Part shown: in pieces, positions 55,969 to 64,000 of the stretch | Numbering within the stretch: position 1 is the first letter of the stretch | How the letters are laid out: each line of letters opens with the position of its first letter | Assembly: GCA_965231765.1 (NCBI GenBank) | Contig: OZ246887.1 | Span: forward strand, 806,001 to 870,000 | DNA length: 64,000 nt | Origin: JAAXHF01 sp963665955 | GTDB taxonomy: Bacteria; Desulfobacterota; Binatia; Bin18 | Direction of reading: 5' to 3' | Translations under genes and position numbers: made by a program | The notes under the pieces: model-generated | Databases searched by the model: none | What the model was told of the DNA's origin: nothing | Seen by the model: only the letters and a program-made list of their open reading frames with translations

Positions 55969-57339
55969 ATGTCACAAACACTACTCACTAACGCCCGCCT
56001 CATTGATGGCATCAGCGACCAGCCACAGCAGGGCGTTTCCATTCTCATGAACGGCGACCGCATCAGCCAGGTCGCCAGCGGGGAGATTGCAGTCCCGCCC
56101 GACACCCAGGTCATCGACCTCGGTGGAAAAACTGTGCTGCCCGGTTTGATCGATACACACGTCCACTCAACTTTCATGGACAAGGAAAGTCTGCCTCTGT
56201 TTCTGGCAGCAGGAGTCACAACAGCCCGCGATGTCGGCGGAAAACTCGAAAAGGTCACACAACTCAAAGAAGATCTCAACAGCGGAACATTGCTCGGTCC
56301 TCGGCTATTCATCTGTGGCCCCTTGCTCGACGGGTCAGATTCGAGCTTTGATCCAAATGGCCCATACGCCGAACTGCTCGACAGCATCCCATCCGTCGAT
56401 GCCGTCCCGGACAAGATCAACAGCCTGTTGAACGCTGGTGTCGACGGAGTCAAGTTGTACTTCACCCTCCCACCAGAAACGGCGAAGGCGGTCATTGAGT
56501 TTGTAGACAAGCGGGTGCCCATCACCGGACATCTGGGTTACACCCATTCACTCGACGTGATCAATGCCGGCATCGACGGTTTGGAACATGTTTGGATCTC
56601 ACCCTATAACGATTTCTGCGCCGCAGATATGCAATTCGGTCCTGGACTGTCGGTGCATTCCATGATGGATCGCCAGTTCGCCCCGCTCACCTTCAAGGGC
56701 TGGGAAGAAGCGGATTTACACAGCGACCGAGCCAAGACCTGGTTTGGCGCGATGGTTGACCATCAGGTCAATATGGGAACCACCCTAGATCTCTTATGGA
56801 TGGCCAAGTCCGGCGTCGCGGCTGCGATGCAGGAGTCTGAACGCCGCTATATCACACCCATGGCGCTCGATCGCCAACGCAAACTGGCCGAACACATCGG
56901 TGAGAGACCCGACTGGGATATGTTCCCTGGCTTTGAACCCAGCACGGGAGCGCGAGCCCTCGAAAAGCACCAAGAAGTAACTCGTCTCTTGCACGAGTCA
57001 GGTGGCCTTGTTGTTGGCGGCACAGACTGTGGCGGCATCGCCTACCCTCCGCCGGGCTTTGGTTTATTGCGCGAGATTCAGCTTCTGTCTGAAGCGATCG
57101 GTGCGATGGCAGCACTCAAGGCGGTGACTTCTGTCGCCGCCCGCTATCTGCGCCAACAAGAGCATATCGGCAGCGTTGTTCCAGGCCGGTACGCGGACTT
57201 GCTGATTGTCGATGGCGACCCTTTGCGTGACCCTGAAGAATTACGCAAACTGACAACCGTCTACCGGGCTGGAACAGCCTACCATCCACAACAGTTATTC
57301 GCTCAGGTTCCTAACGCAAACACAGGCCACTCCCACTGA
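55969..57339 (+). CDS. Amidohydrolase (imidazolonepropionase/prolidase-like type)
   Basis: A 456-residue metal-dependent hydrolase: MSQTLLTNARLIDGISDQPQ, LPGLIDTHVHSTFMD with the metal motif H-V-H, LGYTHSLDVINAGIDGLEHV, and VVGGTDCGGIAYPPPG near the end, with the metal aspartate. GSVVPGRYADLLIVDGDPLR follows. This pattern is common among cyclic-imide or dipeptide hydrolases. AAGGAGGG precedes the ATG. The next gene follows 69 bases downstream, so they may be co-transcribed. Confidence 0.9.
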   Translation: MSQTLLTNARLIDGISDQPQQGVSILMNGDRISQVASGEIAVPPDTQVIDLGGKTVLPGLIDTHVHSTFMDKESLPLFLAAGVTTARDVGGKLEKVTQLKEDLNSGTLLGPRLFICGPLLDGSDSSFDPNGPYAELLDSIPSVDAVPDKINSLLNAGVDGVKLYFTLPPETAKAVIEFVDKRVPITGHLGYTHSLDVINAGIDGLEHVWISPYNDFCAADMQFGPGLSVHSMMDRQFAPLTFKGWEEADLHSDRAKTWFGAMVDHQVNMGTTLDLLWMAKSGVAAAMQESERRYITPMALDRQRKLAEHIGERPDWDMFPGFEPSTGARALEKHQEVTRLLHESGGLVVGGTDCGGIAYPPPGFGLLREIQLLSEAIGAMAALKAVTSVAARYLRQQEHIGSVVPGRYADLLIVDGDPLRDPEELRKLTTVYRAGTAYHPQQLFAQVPNANTGHSH

Positions 57340-57408
57340 CAGCTATGGAACATGCCTGATAGAGTGCAGAGATACAGCGCAATTGGAACACACGAGGAGG
57401 AAGTATTC

Positions 57409-58521
57409 ATGCCAGCAGTCAATATCATTTCCGCCGACTCGCATATGATGGAACCGGCCGATCTCTGGGAGCAGCGGCTCGATAAAGAATATCGCGATCA
57501 AGCACCAAAGGTCATTCAACACCCCCGGAAACCCATCCATATTTTTGTCGCCCCCGACATGCAACCATTTCCGGTTGCGGGTGGCTTTGGGGCTGGACGG
57601 AGTGGCCAAGAACTCAAGGACCATTTGAGCCGAGGCTACGAAGCAGCCCGCCCCAGCGGTTGGGACCCCGTCGAGCGCCTCAAAGATCAGGATATCGACG
57701 GGGTGCAAGCTGAAGTCCTGTACACGACACTGGGGATGCCCCTGTTCGGTCTCCAAAACTCGGATCTGCAGCGGGCCTGCTTCAGTGTGTATAACGACTG
57801 GGTCGCAGAGTATTGTTCCCACAGTCCCACACGGCTGCACGGGATCTCGCTCATCTCACTGGAAAATATCCAAGCAGGCGTAAAGGAACTGGAACGGTGT
57901 GCCAAGATCGGTCTCAAAGGGGCAATGATCTGGGGTTCTCCTCCGCCCGACCAGCCGTATAGCGAGAAGGTCTATGACCCCTTTTGGCAAGCCGCCTCTG
58001 ACCTCCACATGCCGCTGTCCTTGCATGTTATCACCGGCAAGAAAAGAGAAGGCAAAGAGACATTAGGGCCTGAGATTGCCTCGCAGTACATGAACATCAT
58101 CCACGAAGTCCAACGCTCACTCACCAGCCTGGTGTTCGGTGGTGTACTGGAACGTTTTCCCAACTTGCAGATCGTTTCAGCTGAGAACGATAGTGGCTGG
58201 TTCCCGCACTACATGTATCGTCTCGACCATGCCTTTGAGAAGTTCAATGTTATGCTCAAAGAGCCACTGCCGATGAAGCCGAGCGAATACATTCGTCGCC
58301 AGATGTGGGCCACCTTCCAGGACGACCCAGTTGGTCCCAAGACGTATGACATCTTCGGGGAAAATAACTATATGTGGGCCTCCGACTTTCCACATACCGA
58401 TTCCACGTGGCCTGACTCGCTCAAAGTCATTGAACGTGACTTTGCCAACGTGCCCGCCGATGTCACCAAAAAGATTATCTGCGAGAACGCGGCCAAGCTG
58501 TATCAGATTGATCTGGACTAG
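57409..58521 (+). CDS. Amidohydrolase family 2 (ACMSD-like) metal-dependent hydrolase
   Basis: A 370-residue protein of the amidohydrolase-2 family, which includes aminocarboxymuconate-semialdehyde decarboxylase and related decarboxylases/hydrolases. It starts MPAVNIISADSHMMEPADLW (first metal site D-x-H), has MPLSLHVITGKKREG, and MWASDFPHTDSTWPDSLKVI with the catalytic aspartate-histidine late in the chain. The ATG at 57409 follows GAGGAGGAA; the longer frame is not supported. The substrate is unknown, but neighbours suggest a ring-cleavage product. Confidence 0.9.
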   Translation: MPAVNIISADSHMMEPADLWEQRLDKEYRDQAPKVIQHPRKPIHIFVAPDMQPFPVAGGFGAGRSGQELKDHLSRGYEAARPSGWDPVERLKDQDIDGVQAEVLYTTLGMPLFGLQNSDLQRACFSVYNDWVAEYCSHSPTRLHGISLISLENIQAGVKELERCAKIGLKGAMIWGSPPPDQPYSEKVYDPFWQAASDLHMPLSLHVITGKKREGKETLGPEIASQYMNIIHEVQRSLTSLVFGGVLERFPNLQIVSAENDSGWFPHYMYRLDHAFEKFNVMLKEPLPMKPSEYIRRQMWATFQDDPVGPKTYDIFGENNYMWASDFPHTDSTWPDSLKVIERDFANVPADVTKKIICENAAKLYQIDLD

Positions 58522-58557
58522 GACTGCTTGGCAGTAGTTTCCCCCCGGTTCCACGTG

Positions 58558-58587
58558 CTGTCATTCCCGCATACGCGGGAATGACAG
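58558..58587. terminator. 13-bp inverted repeat after the hydrolase
   Basis: CTGTCATTCCCGC (58558-58570) and GCGGGAATGACAG (58575-58587) form a perfect stem with an ATAC loop. TCATTCCCGC...GCGGGAATGA is a widespread REP-like palindrome in proteobacteria and may be a dispersed repeat as well as a terminator. A second stem-like run, GGGTGGATAAGCGGAGCGCATCCACCC, lies near 58667-58693. Confidence 0.65.
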
Positions 58588-58764
58588 GTTGGGAACTTTC
58601 TCTATCGGTTTAGGCCGCTTGTGACGTCTTCAACTGAAAATTCTTATCATAACTATTGGTGAAGGTAGGGTGGATAAGCGGAGCGCATCCACCCTCGCGC
58701 CCAGAGTTTCGAGACCAAAGCCTCCGCCCGCCGTGGCCGTTTCCCCAGCCGGGCTGTCTCCGGG

Positions 58765-59097
58765 CTATTGCGAGGGGTTAAACACTTCATGGGCGACGGT
58801 GGCGGCTGTCACCGACGCTGGCCACCCGGAGTAAAAGGCCAGGTGGGTGATCAGTTCTCCAATTTCGTCTTGCGTCACTCCGTTGTCTAAGGCCCGCTGC
58901 AGATGGCCGCGTAACTGCTCCGGACGGTAGGTGGCCAGCAACACTGCGACCGTGATCAAGCTGCGGTCGCGTTTGGATAAGCCGGGCCGTTCCCAAACGT
59001 CGCCGAACAAGACTTGCTCAGTCAGATCCATCAGCTTGGGGGCAACCGCCCGCACTTTTTCTCGGGCCGCTGCTACTGAGGACGATGTATCAGCCAT
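58765..59097 (-). CDS. Carboxymuconolactone decarboxylase family protein (4-CMLD type)
   Basis: A 110-residue protein with the fold of AhpD/carboxymuconolactone decarboxylase: KVRAVAPKLMDLTEQVLFGD, VWERPGLSKRDRSLITVAVL, then LRGHLQRALDNGVTQDEIGE and HLAFYSGWPASVTAATVAHE. It has no CxxC, so it is not a redox member; LxGHxxxAL-xxG is the histidine motif of gamma-CMLD. The ATG at 59097 follows AAAGGAGGA. The longer upstream frame is spurious. It is divergent from the Rieske operon. Confidence 0.86.
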   Translation of the reverse strand: MADTSSSVAAAREKVRAVAPKLMDLTEQVLFGDVWERPGLSKRDRSLITVAVLLATYRPEQLRGHLQRALDNGVTQDEIGELITHLAFYSGWPASVTAATVAHEVFNPSQ

Positions 59098-59350
59098 GAG
59101 TTCCTCCTTTAGGCTGTGCAGTGAAAAAATCCAAGGGAAAAACCGAGGAGCGAGGCGCTCCAGGTCAGGCTCCCGTGGGCTATATGTCCTGGTGGCCAGC
59201 AGTAGCATTTCAAAGGCTTGGAGGCCAGGGAGATTCGAGGGGTCTGTTTTCTGGCTATTCATGACACTGTTGCAGAACGTGAGACGCGTCCCGTCCTCCC
59301 CTCGTGCAGTAGTGCCATTCATGTCCGGGCGGAGTATCGAAAGATCACCC

Positions 59351-59485
59351 ATGGTGAAATATCCCAATGTCGCGTGGTTCGATTTAGCCAGCCTTGCTAT
59401 CGTTATTCTGACAGGTATCATTATGGCCCTTAATAGAAAAATCGAGGCGGCAAGAGAACACAAGGAAACACCATGGCGGCGGTGA
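59351..59485 (+). CDS. 44-residue single-helix membrane peptide
   Basis: The frame MVKYPNVAWFDLASLAIVIL continues TGIIMALNRKIEAAREHKET and ends PWRR. One membrane helix (about residues 8-27) is followed by a basic amphipathic tail. It overlaps the start of the Rieske gene by 13 bases, which would couple their translation. No strong ribosome site precedes the ATG at 59351, so it is uncertain. Bases 59098-59350 before it show nothing else. Confidence 0.42.
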   Translation: MVKYPNVAWFDLASLAIVILTGIIMALNRKIEAAREHKETPWRR

Positions 59486-60693
59486 CACAAGCTGGTGCTG
59501 ACACGAAATGGCAGAGCCGATTCCCAGGTCTGGGCACGGGGTCTATACCAATCGAGCCTTATATTTCCGATAAGTATGCAGCTTTGGAACGTGAGCACGT
59601 TTTTCACAAAGCCTGGTTGGACGTCGGTCGAGTCGAGCAAATTCCTCTTCCCGGCGATTACTGTGTGAAAGAGATAGTCGTTTGCCAGACCTCGGTCATT
59701 GTCACTCGTGGCAAAGATGGCCAGCTCCAGGCATTTCATAATATGTGCTCCCATCGAGGCAATAAGGTAGTCTGGGACCGGCACGGAACGGCGCACGGCT
59801 TCACCTGTACATTCCACGGTTGGACGTATGGCCTGGATGGCCAGCTCAAATTCGTACCGGACGAAGGCAACTTTTTTGGTCTGCAAAAGGAATGCCTCGG
59901 GCTAACCCCAGTCGCTGTCGATGTATGGGCCGGGTTTATTTTTATTCACCTTGAGCCATCTCCCCAGGAAACGCTGAACGACTACTTGGGCCAATTTGGA
60001 CACGATGTCAGCGGTTATCCGTTTGCCGACCGGGCAGCTACCTGCTGGACGTGGACGACCACCTTACAGGCCAATTGGAAAATCGCTCGGGACGCGTTTC
60101 TGGAAACCTACCACGTCGCCTTTCTGCATCGTCGCTCTAACCCAGACACCATTACCAGCCCTGACAACCCGTTATGTCACGCGCTGGATTACCAACTCTA
60201 CCCGCGTCACTCACGAATCGCCGTCTTCGGTAACGCCGCTCACAAACCCACTCCGGTAGATACCTTTGCCTACCGCTTTGGCAGCTTACTCATTCGAGAG
60301 TCGGATACTCAAGACCAGCTACAGGGAGCGAACCATAGCAACGATCCGAGCTGGTTTTTAGACATTAACTTTGTCTTCCCCCACTTCTTTATTGGACTGA
60401 CCAAAACCGGCTTCTTTACCTATCACATGTGGCCAGTCAGCGTGGACCAGACCTTCTGGGAAGTCCATTTATACGCCCCACAAGCACAGCGCTGGGGTCA
60501 ACGCTTCAGCCAAGAATACGGCAAAGTCTTGTTCCGCGATGCGATCATGGAAGATGCCAGTACGTTTGAAGCAACCCAATCCGTGCTGGGCTCAGGCGCC
60601 AAACAAAAGATCATTCTTCAAGACGAAGAGATCTTGATCCGCCATAGCCATAAAGTCATGCAAAAACACGTGGGAGCGTACTCGGAGATGTGA
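59473..60693 (+). CDS. Rieske non-haem iron oxygenase, alpha subunit
   Basis: A 406-residue aromatic-ring-hydroxylating oxygenase. The Rieske [2Fe-2S] site is CSHRGNKVVWDR with TCTFHGWTYGLDG (C-x-H and C-x-x-H). The mononuclear iron site starts DAFLETYHVAFLH, with the late acidic ligand in the C-terminal half. It needs a reductase and ferredoxin, not seen here. A second copy begins at 63790. The LLM gene follows seven bases after the stop. Confidence 0.9.
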   Translation: MAAVTQAGADTKWQSRFPGLGTGSIPIEPYISDKYAALEREHVFHKAWLDVGRVEQIPLPGDYCVKEIVVCQTSVIVTRGKDGQLQAFHNMCSHRGNKVVWDRHGTAHGFTCTFHGWTYGLDGQLKFVPDEGNFFGLQKECLGLTPVAVDVWAGFIFIHLEPSPQETLNDYLGQFGHDVSGYPFADRAATCWTWTTTLQANWKIARDAFLETYHVAFLHRRSNPDTITSPDNPLCHALDYQLYPRHSRIAVFGNAAHKPTPVDTFAYRFGSLLIRESDTQDQLQGANHSNDPSWFLDINFVFPHFFIGLTKTGFFTYHMWPVSVDQTFWEVHLYAPQAQRWGQRFSQEYGKVLFRDAIMEDASTFEATQSVLGSGAKQKIILQDEEILIRHSHKVMQKHVGAYSEM

Positions 60694-60700
60694 AGCGGAT

Positions 60701-61861
60701 ATGGCACGCATCAGCTCGGCACCATACCTACAGCAGCTCGATGGCCTGACGTCGTTTGAGCGAGCTGCGCGCCAACCTCTTATGCTGGGGCTGTTTATGC
60801 CCCACCAACAAGGCGCCTGGACGCCTTCGAAAGCACCTCGGAACACCTCCTGGACCTTTGATTACAACGCCGAACTCGCGGTCCAGGTTGACGAGGCGGG
60901 CTTCGATCTGGTGTTCGCCCTTGCTACCTGGCTCGGGAAGGGCGGTTATGGAGGGGACATTCATTTTCGCGAGAACTCGATCGATCCGTTTATCACCAGT
61001 GCTGCGCTGGCGCCGCTGACACACAACGTGCTGCTTATATCAACAGTCCACGTGCTGTACGGCTGGCATCCTTTGCATATCGCCAAGTACGGGGCGGTTA
61101 TCGACCATATCAGTGGGGGCCGCTGGGGTCTGAATGTGGTGACGGGCTATCGGCAGAACGAAACCCGCATGTTCGGTCAGGAAGCATTCCCGCACGACCA
61201 GCGCTACGCCATGGCGGATGAATTCACCGCCGTGATGAAGCGGCTGTGGACCGAGGATGAGAACCTCGATTATGCCGGCCGATGGTACAAGACGGAGGGT
61301 GCTTTTGTCGCGCCCAAACCCGTCAATGGGTTGCCCGTGCTGGTCAGCGCCGGCTCGTCGCCGACCGGTATGGACTACGCCACCAGTCATGCCGATATCA
61401 TCTTTGCCACCTCGCCCACCGGAGCTGATCCGGGCAAGGCGTGCGCGTCCTTACCCCAGCGCATTGCCCACATCAAGGCCCAAGCGCGGGCAAAGGGCCG
61501 CGAGGTCAAGATCCTGGTCAATCCGCACGTGATCTGTCGACCCACCGAGCAAGAGGCTCAGGCCTGGTACACACGCATTCGGGATGAGCGTGATGAGGAG
61601 GCGTTGGCTCACTTCTTCAACGCGTTCATGGGTGGCGACCAGTCTTCGTGGCGTCAGCATAGCGCACTGGATTGGGCGGTTGGCGGCAACCTGCATCTGG
61701 TCGGGACACCAGAGATGGTGGTCGAATGGTTCGTGCGCCTGCGCCAGGCTGGTGTTGACGGTGTACAGGTGAATTTCTTCGACTTTGCGCCAGACCTTGA
61801 CTATTTTATCGAAGCCGTCTTGCCGCTCATGCAGCAAGCCGGATTACGCCGTGCACTCTGA
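60701..61861 (+). CDS. LLM-family monooxygenase, alkanesulfonate monooxygenase (SsuD)-like
   Basis: A 386-residue luciferase-like enzyme. It has DEAGFDLVFALATWLGKGGY and HFRENSIDPFITSAALA, HVLYGWHPLHIAKYGAVIDH, GRWGLNVVTGYRQNETRMFG and PVLVSAGSSPTGMDYATSHA. This arrangement resembles SsuD and pyrimidine monooxygenase-like RutA proteins of the FMN-dependent group. It lies in a plus-strand operon with Rieske and deacetylase-fold genes, so the operon probably handles a nitrogen heterocycle or ring compound (inference). Confidence 0.88.
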   Translation: MARISSAPYLQQLDGLTSFERAARQPLMLGLFMPHQQGAWTPSKAPRNTSWTFDYNAELAVQVDEAGFDLVFALATWLGKGGYGGDIHFRENSIDPFITSAALAPLTHNVLLISTVHVLYGWHPLHIAKYGAVIDHISGGRWGLNVVTGYRQNETRMFGQEAFPHDQRYAMADEFTAVMKRLWTEDENLDYAGRWYKTEGAFVAPKPVNGLPVLVSAGSSPTGMDYATSHADIIFATSPTGADPGKACASLPQRIAHIKAQARAKGREVKILVNPHVICRPTEQEAQAWYTRIRDERDEEALAHFFNAFMGGDQSSWRQHSALDWAVGGNLHLVGTPEMVVEWFVRLRQAGVDGVQVNFFDFAPDLDYFIEAVLPLMQQAGLRRAL

Positions 61862-61899
61862 GCCAAAGCGAAGCGGGAATAGCCGAAGGAGGTAGCAGT

Positions 61900-62814
61900 A
61901 TGTCTTTGCCCCCAAACCGCGTTGACTACAGCCCGATTATCGACCGCCCCCGCCTGACCTGGCCCAACAATGCCCGTGTTGCGTTTTGGGTCGCGCCCAA
62001 TATTGAGCACTATGAATATCTGCCCGACTACGATGGGGTGCGCAATCCTTGGCCGCGCGTGCCCTACCCCGATGTGCAGCAATACACCTATCGCGATTAC
62101 GGCAACCGGGTCGGCTTGTGGCGCATGATAGAGGTATTGGACGCTTACAACATCCGCTGCTGTGTGTCCCTGAATCTGGCCGTGCTGGAGCATTATCCGG
62201 AAATTGCCGAGGCGATGGTCCAGCGCAACTGGGATTTTATGAGTCATGGAATCTATAACACCCGCTATCTGACCACCTATACCGAGGCCCAAGAGCGGGA
62301 GTTTTACCAAGATTGCATTACAACCCTGAAACGCCACACCGGCAAAGCCTTAAAAGGTATGCTCGGCCCGGCCATCTCCAATACGCTGCGGACACCAGAC
62401 CTGATGGCCGAGGCTGGCTTGATCTACCATACGGATTGGTTCCACGACGATCAGCCGGTGCCGATTCGGGTCCAAACCGGCAAACTCGTTTCAGTCCCGT
62501 ACTCGATTGAATTGAACGATGTGCCGGTCTTGGCAACCCACTTTGAGGGGGAGTATTTTGTACAAATTTGCAAGGCCCAGTTCGACCAACTGTATCAAGA
62601 GGGAGCGGACAGTGGACGGGTCATGTGCATTGCCCTGCATCCCTATCTGATCGGACAACCCCACCGGATTCGCTATCTCGACCAAATTCTGCGCTACATC
62701 ATGGCGCATGACGGAGTGTGGCAAACGACGGCCGACGAGATTGCCGAGTATTATATTGCCCACCATTACGATGCCGCTGTCGCCCACGCGGCTCAGCTGA
62801 ACACCCCAAGTTAG
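61900..62814 (+). CDS. Polysaccharide deacetylase-fold hydrolase (copy 1)
   Basis: A 304-residue NodB-fold enzyme: MSLPPNRVDYSPIIDRPRLT, WPNNARVAFWVAPNIEHYEY, NWDFMSHGIYNTRYLTTYTE with the D-x-x-x-H metal pair partly changed, and GMLGPAISNTLRTPDLMAEA. Relatives such as PuuE (allantoinase) and cyclic-imide hydrolases share this fold and act on C-N bonds in rings. The start N-x-R-V-D-Y-S-P-I is typical of that non-peptidoglycan group. AAGGAGGT precedes the ATG. Copy 2 follows eight bases later. Confidence 0.87.
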   Translation: MSLPPNRVDYSPIIDRPRLTWPNNARVAFWVAPNIEHYEYLPDYDGVRNPWPRVPYPDVQQYTYRDYGNRVGLWRMIEVLDAYNIRCCVSLNLAVLEHYPEIAEAMVQRNWDFMSHGIYNTRYLTTYTEAQEREFYQDCITTLKRHTGKALKGMLGPAISNTLRTPDLMAEAGLIYHTDWFHDDQPVPIRVQTGKLVSVPYSIELNDVPVLATHFEGEYFVQICKAQFDQLYQEGADSGRVMCIALHPYLIGQPHRIRYLDQILRYIMAHDGVWQTTADEIAEYYIAHHYDAAVAHAAQLNTPS

Positions 62815-62822
62815 GAGCCAGC

Positions 62823-63734
62823 ATGCCCGCCCAACGACGCCCCGGTATGGATCATGAGCACCATAGCTGGTCACCCATCAGCACCCGCCGCCCCTTACGC
62901 TGGCCCGATCAGGCGCGGGTGGCGGTGTGTGTGCTGGTGACGCTCGAACATCGAGAATGGGAACCGCCGCCAGGCCATTTTACGGTGCGGCGGCTGGCCG
63001 GTGGATTGGCAGGCCTGCCCGCTCCCGACTACGCCAACCCCACCCATCGTGAGTATGGACATCGGGTTGGCATTTTTCGGGTGCTAGATGTGCTGCAGAA
63101 GCATGGCATTCCCCCTCTCGTGGCGATGGACGGCCTGACTGCGGAGCATTATCCGTACCTGGTCCGCCATTGCCAAACGCGCGGCTGCGAGATCATTGGG
63201 CATGGCATCTCCGTGAATCGGACGATCACCAGCCAGATGACGGAGCAGGCTGAGCGGGCGTATATCCAAACCTCGCTCGATACGCTGAAACAGGCAACAG
63301 GCTCGGCTCCAGTCGGCTGGTTTGGTCCGGAATATGGTGAGTCGTCCCGCACCCCACAGCTGCTGGCACAAGCCGGTATTCGCTATGTTTGCGACTGGGT
63401 CAACGATGAACAACCCTACCGCATGTACACGCCTCAGGGCGAGCTTTTTTCCTTGCCGATCATGCTTGAATTGGACGATATTCACGCCCTGTGGGAGCGG
63501 CGGATACCGATTGACCGCTACGCGGCGCTCCTGACTGAGAGCTTTGACGTGCTGTACCGCGATGGAGCCCAAAATGGGCGCTTGCTGGTTATCCATCTCC
63601 ACCCCTGGCTGATAGGCCAGCCGTTTCGCATCGGCGCGCTCGATACCGCGCTTGGCACCATTATGCGCCGCCAGGGCGTGTGGGCGGCGCAGGGCACGTC
63701 GATTGTGGACTGGTTCCAACAGTATTCCCAATAA
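62823..63734 (+). CDS. Polysaccharide deacetylase-fold hydrolase (copy 2)
   Basis: A 303-residue paralogue of the preceding gene: HEHHSWSPISTRRPLRWPDQ, ARVAVCVLVTLEHREWEPPP, CEIIGHGISVNRTITSQMTE, and GWFGPEYGESSRTPQLLAQA. It lacks a signal peptide, so it works in the cytoplasm and not on cell wall. Tandem diverged copies may form a heteromer. The ATG at 62823 follows TAGGAG; the longer frame overlaps copy 1 only. Confidence 0.87.
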   Translation: MPAQRRPGMDHEHHSWSPISTRRPLRWPDQARVAVCVLVTLEHREWEPPPGHFTVRRLAGGLAGLPAPDYANPTHREYGHRVGIFRVLDVLQKHGIPPLVAMDGLTAEHYPYLVRHCQTRGCEIIGHGISVNRTITSQMTEQAERAYIQTSLDTLKQATGSAPVGWFGPEYGESSRTPQLLAQAGIRYVCDWVNDEQPYRMYTPQGELFSLPIMLELDDIHALWERRIPIDRYAALLTESFDVLYRDGAQNGRLLVIHLHPWLIGQPFRIGALDTALGTIMRRQGVWAAQGTSIVDWFQQYSQ

Positions 63735-63789
63735 TTTGTCGTAGCCATAGGTTCCCCTCAAAACACACTCAGATAAGGAGGGAGAGAGA

Positions 63790-64000
63790 ATGGAGACAGC
63801 AACGACCAACACACGCTGGACAACTCAATATCGCGAACTGGGAACAGGCCCGGCATCGATTGAACCCTATATTTCACCGGAATATTTTGAGTTGGAACGT
63901 GAGCGGATCTTTCGGCGGGTGTGGCTGAATGTCGGCAGAGTGGAAGAAATTCCGCAGCCGGGAGACTACTTTGTTCAGGACCTGGCCGTGGCCAACACCT
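63790..64000 (+). CDS. Rieske oxygenase alpha subunit, second copy (3' end cut by window)
   Basis: After an AAGGAGGGAGAG site the frame reads METATTNTRWTTQYRELGTG, PASIEPYISPEYFELERERI, FRRVWLNVGRVEEIPQPGDY and FVQDLAVANT, open to the right edge. It matches the N-terminus of the Rieske gene at 59473 (GTGSIPIEPYISDKYAALER and KAWLDVGRVEQIPLPGDYCV). The Rieske motif itself lies beyond the window. Last gene of the operon seen. Confidence 0.88.
   Translation, partial: METATTNTRWTTQYRELGTGPASIEPYISPEYFELERERIFRRVWLNVGRVEEIPQPGDYFVQDLAVANT

Noticed and set aside
58931..59350. Long plus-strand frame before the Rieske gene
   Set aside because: Its first part is the mirror of the decarboxylase-family gene; only the last 44 codons look like a possible peptide.

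Overview
The window is a 64 kb piece of a free-living or symbiotic bacterial chromosome of moderate G+C. The clues are a gyrase-type topoisomerase A/B pair, a dnaK-rpoH heat-shock unit, a late-haem operon, and a very large complement of luciferase-like monooxygenases, EthD-like proteins, D-aminoacylase-type amidohydrolases, a phytanoyl-CoA dioxygenase and Rieske oxygenases. This mix, together with selenoproteins and class II sigma-32 biology, fits environmental lineages such as Tectomicrobia/Entotheonella-like or Desulfobacterota/Binatota-like bacteria. That placement is inference from gene content only; no rRNA or tRNA gene is visible.

Layout. 1-16 kb is mostly housekeeping: a flavin-dependent thymidylate synthase (cut by the window start), an IspH-UbiA fusion, a haem operon on the minus strand (hemE-hemH-small membrane peptide-hemG), an alpha/beta hydrolase with a SugE/Gdx exporter, a flavin monooxygenase, and parC-parE. 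14-19 kb holds rpoH and dnaK on the minus strand, bordered by decayed fragments of groEL, catalase and oxyR. 19-39 kb is accessory catabolism: nitronate monooxygenase, F420/FMN-dependent oxidoreductases, amidohydrolase, EthD, PhyH dioxygenase, cupin, haloalkane dehalogenase, aminotransferase, GST and lactonase. Many truncated remnants lie between them, and a G+C-rich purine-permease gene is flanked by a 20-bp direct repeat. 39.7-46.1 kb is a defence island: a Dcm-type cytosine methyltransferase, a 994-aa protein with a MORC/MutL-like ATPase at one end and a histidine-kinase-like module at the other, a receiver-like effector protein, and a Vsr endonuclease. 46-64 kb returns to catabolism: epoxide hydrolase, P450, SDR, two D-aminoacylase paralogues, metal-dependent hydrolases, and an operon with two Rieske oxygenases, a flavin monooxygenase and two polysaccharide-deacetylase-fold hydrolases.

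The most striking observation is a set of genes that look broken but are better read as selenoprotein genes. A linalool dehydratase/isomerase-family gene (25315-26844) has two in-frame UGA codons nine codons apart, at the positions of the family's two catalytic cysteines. An AhpD-like gene (30404-30976) has UGA at the second cysteine of CxxC. A rhodanese (39036-39437) has UGA at the catalytic cysteine. Each UGA is followed at the right distance by a hairpin of the bacterial SECIS type, two of them with GGUC-beginning loops like that of E. coli fdhF. Other broken genes (one with TAA, one with a frameshift, several truncated) do not show this pattern and are true remnants.
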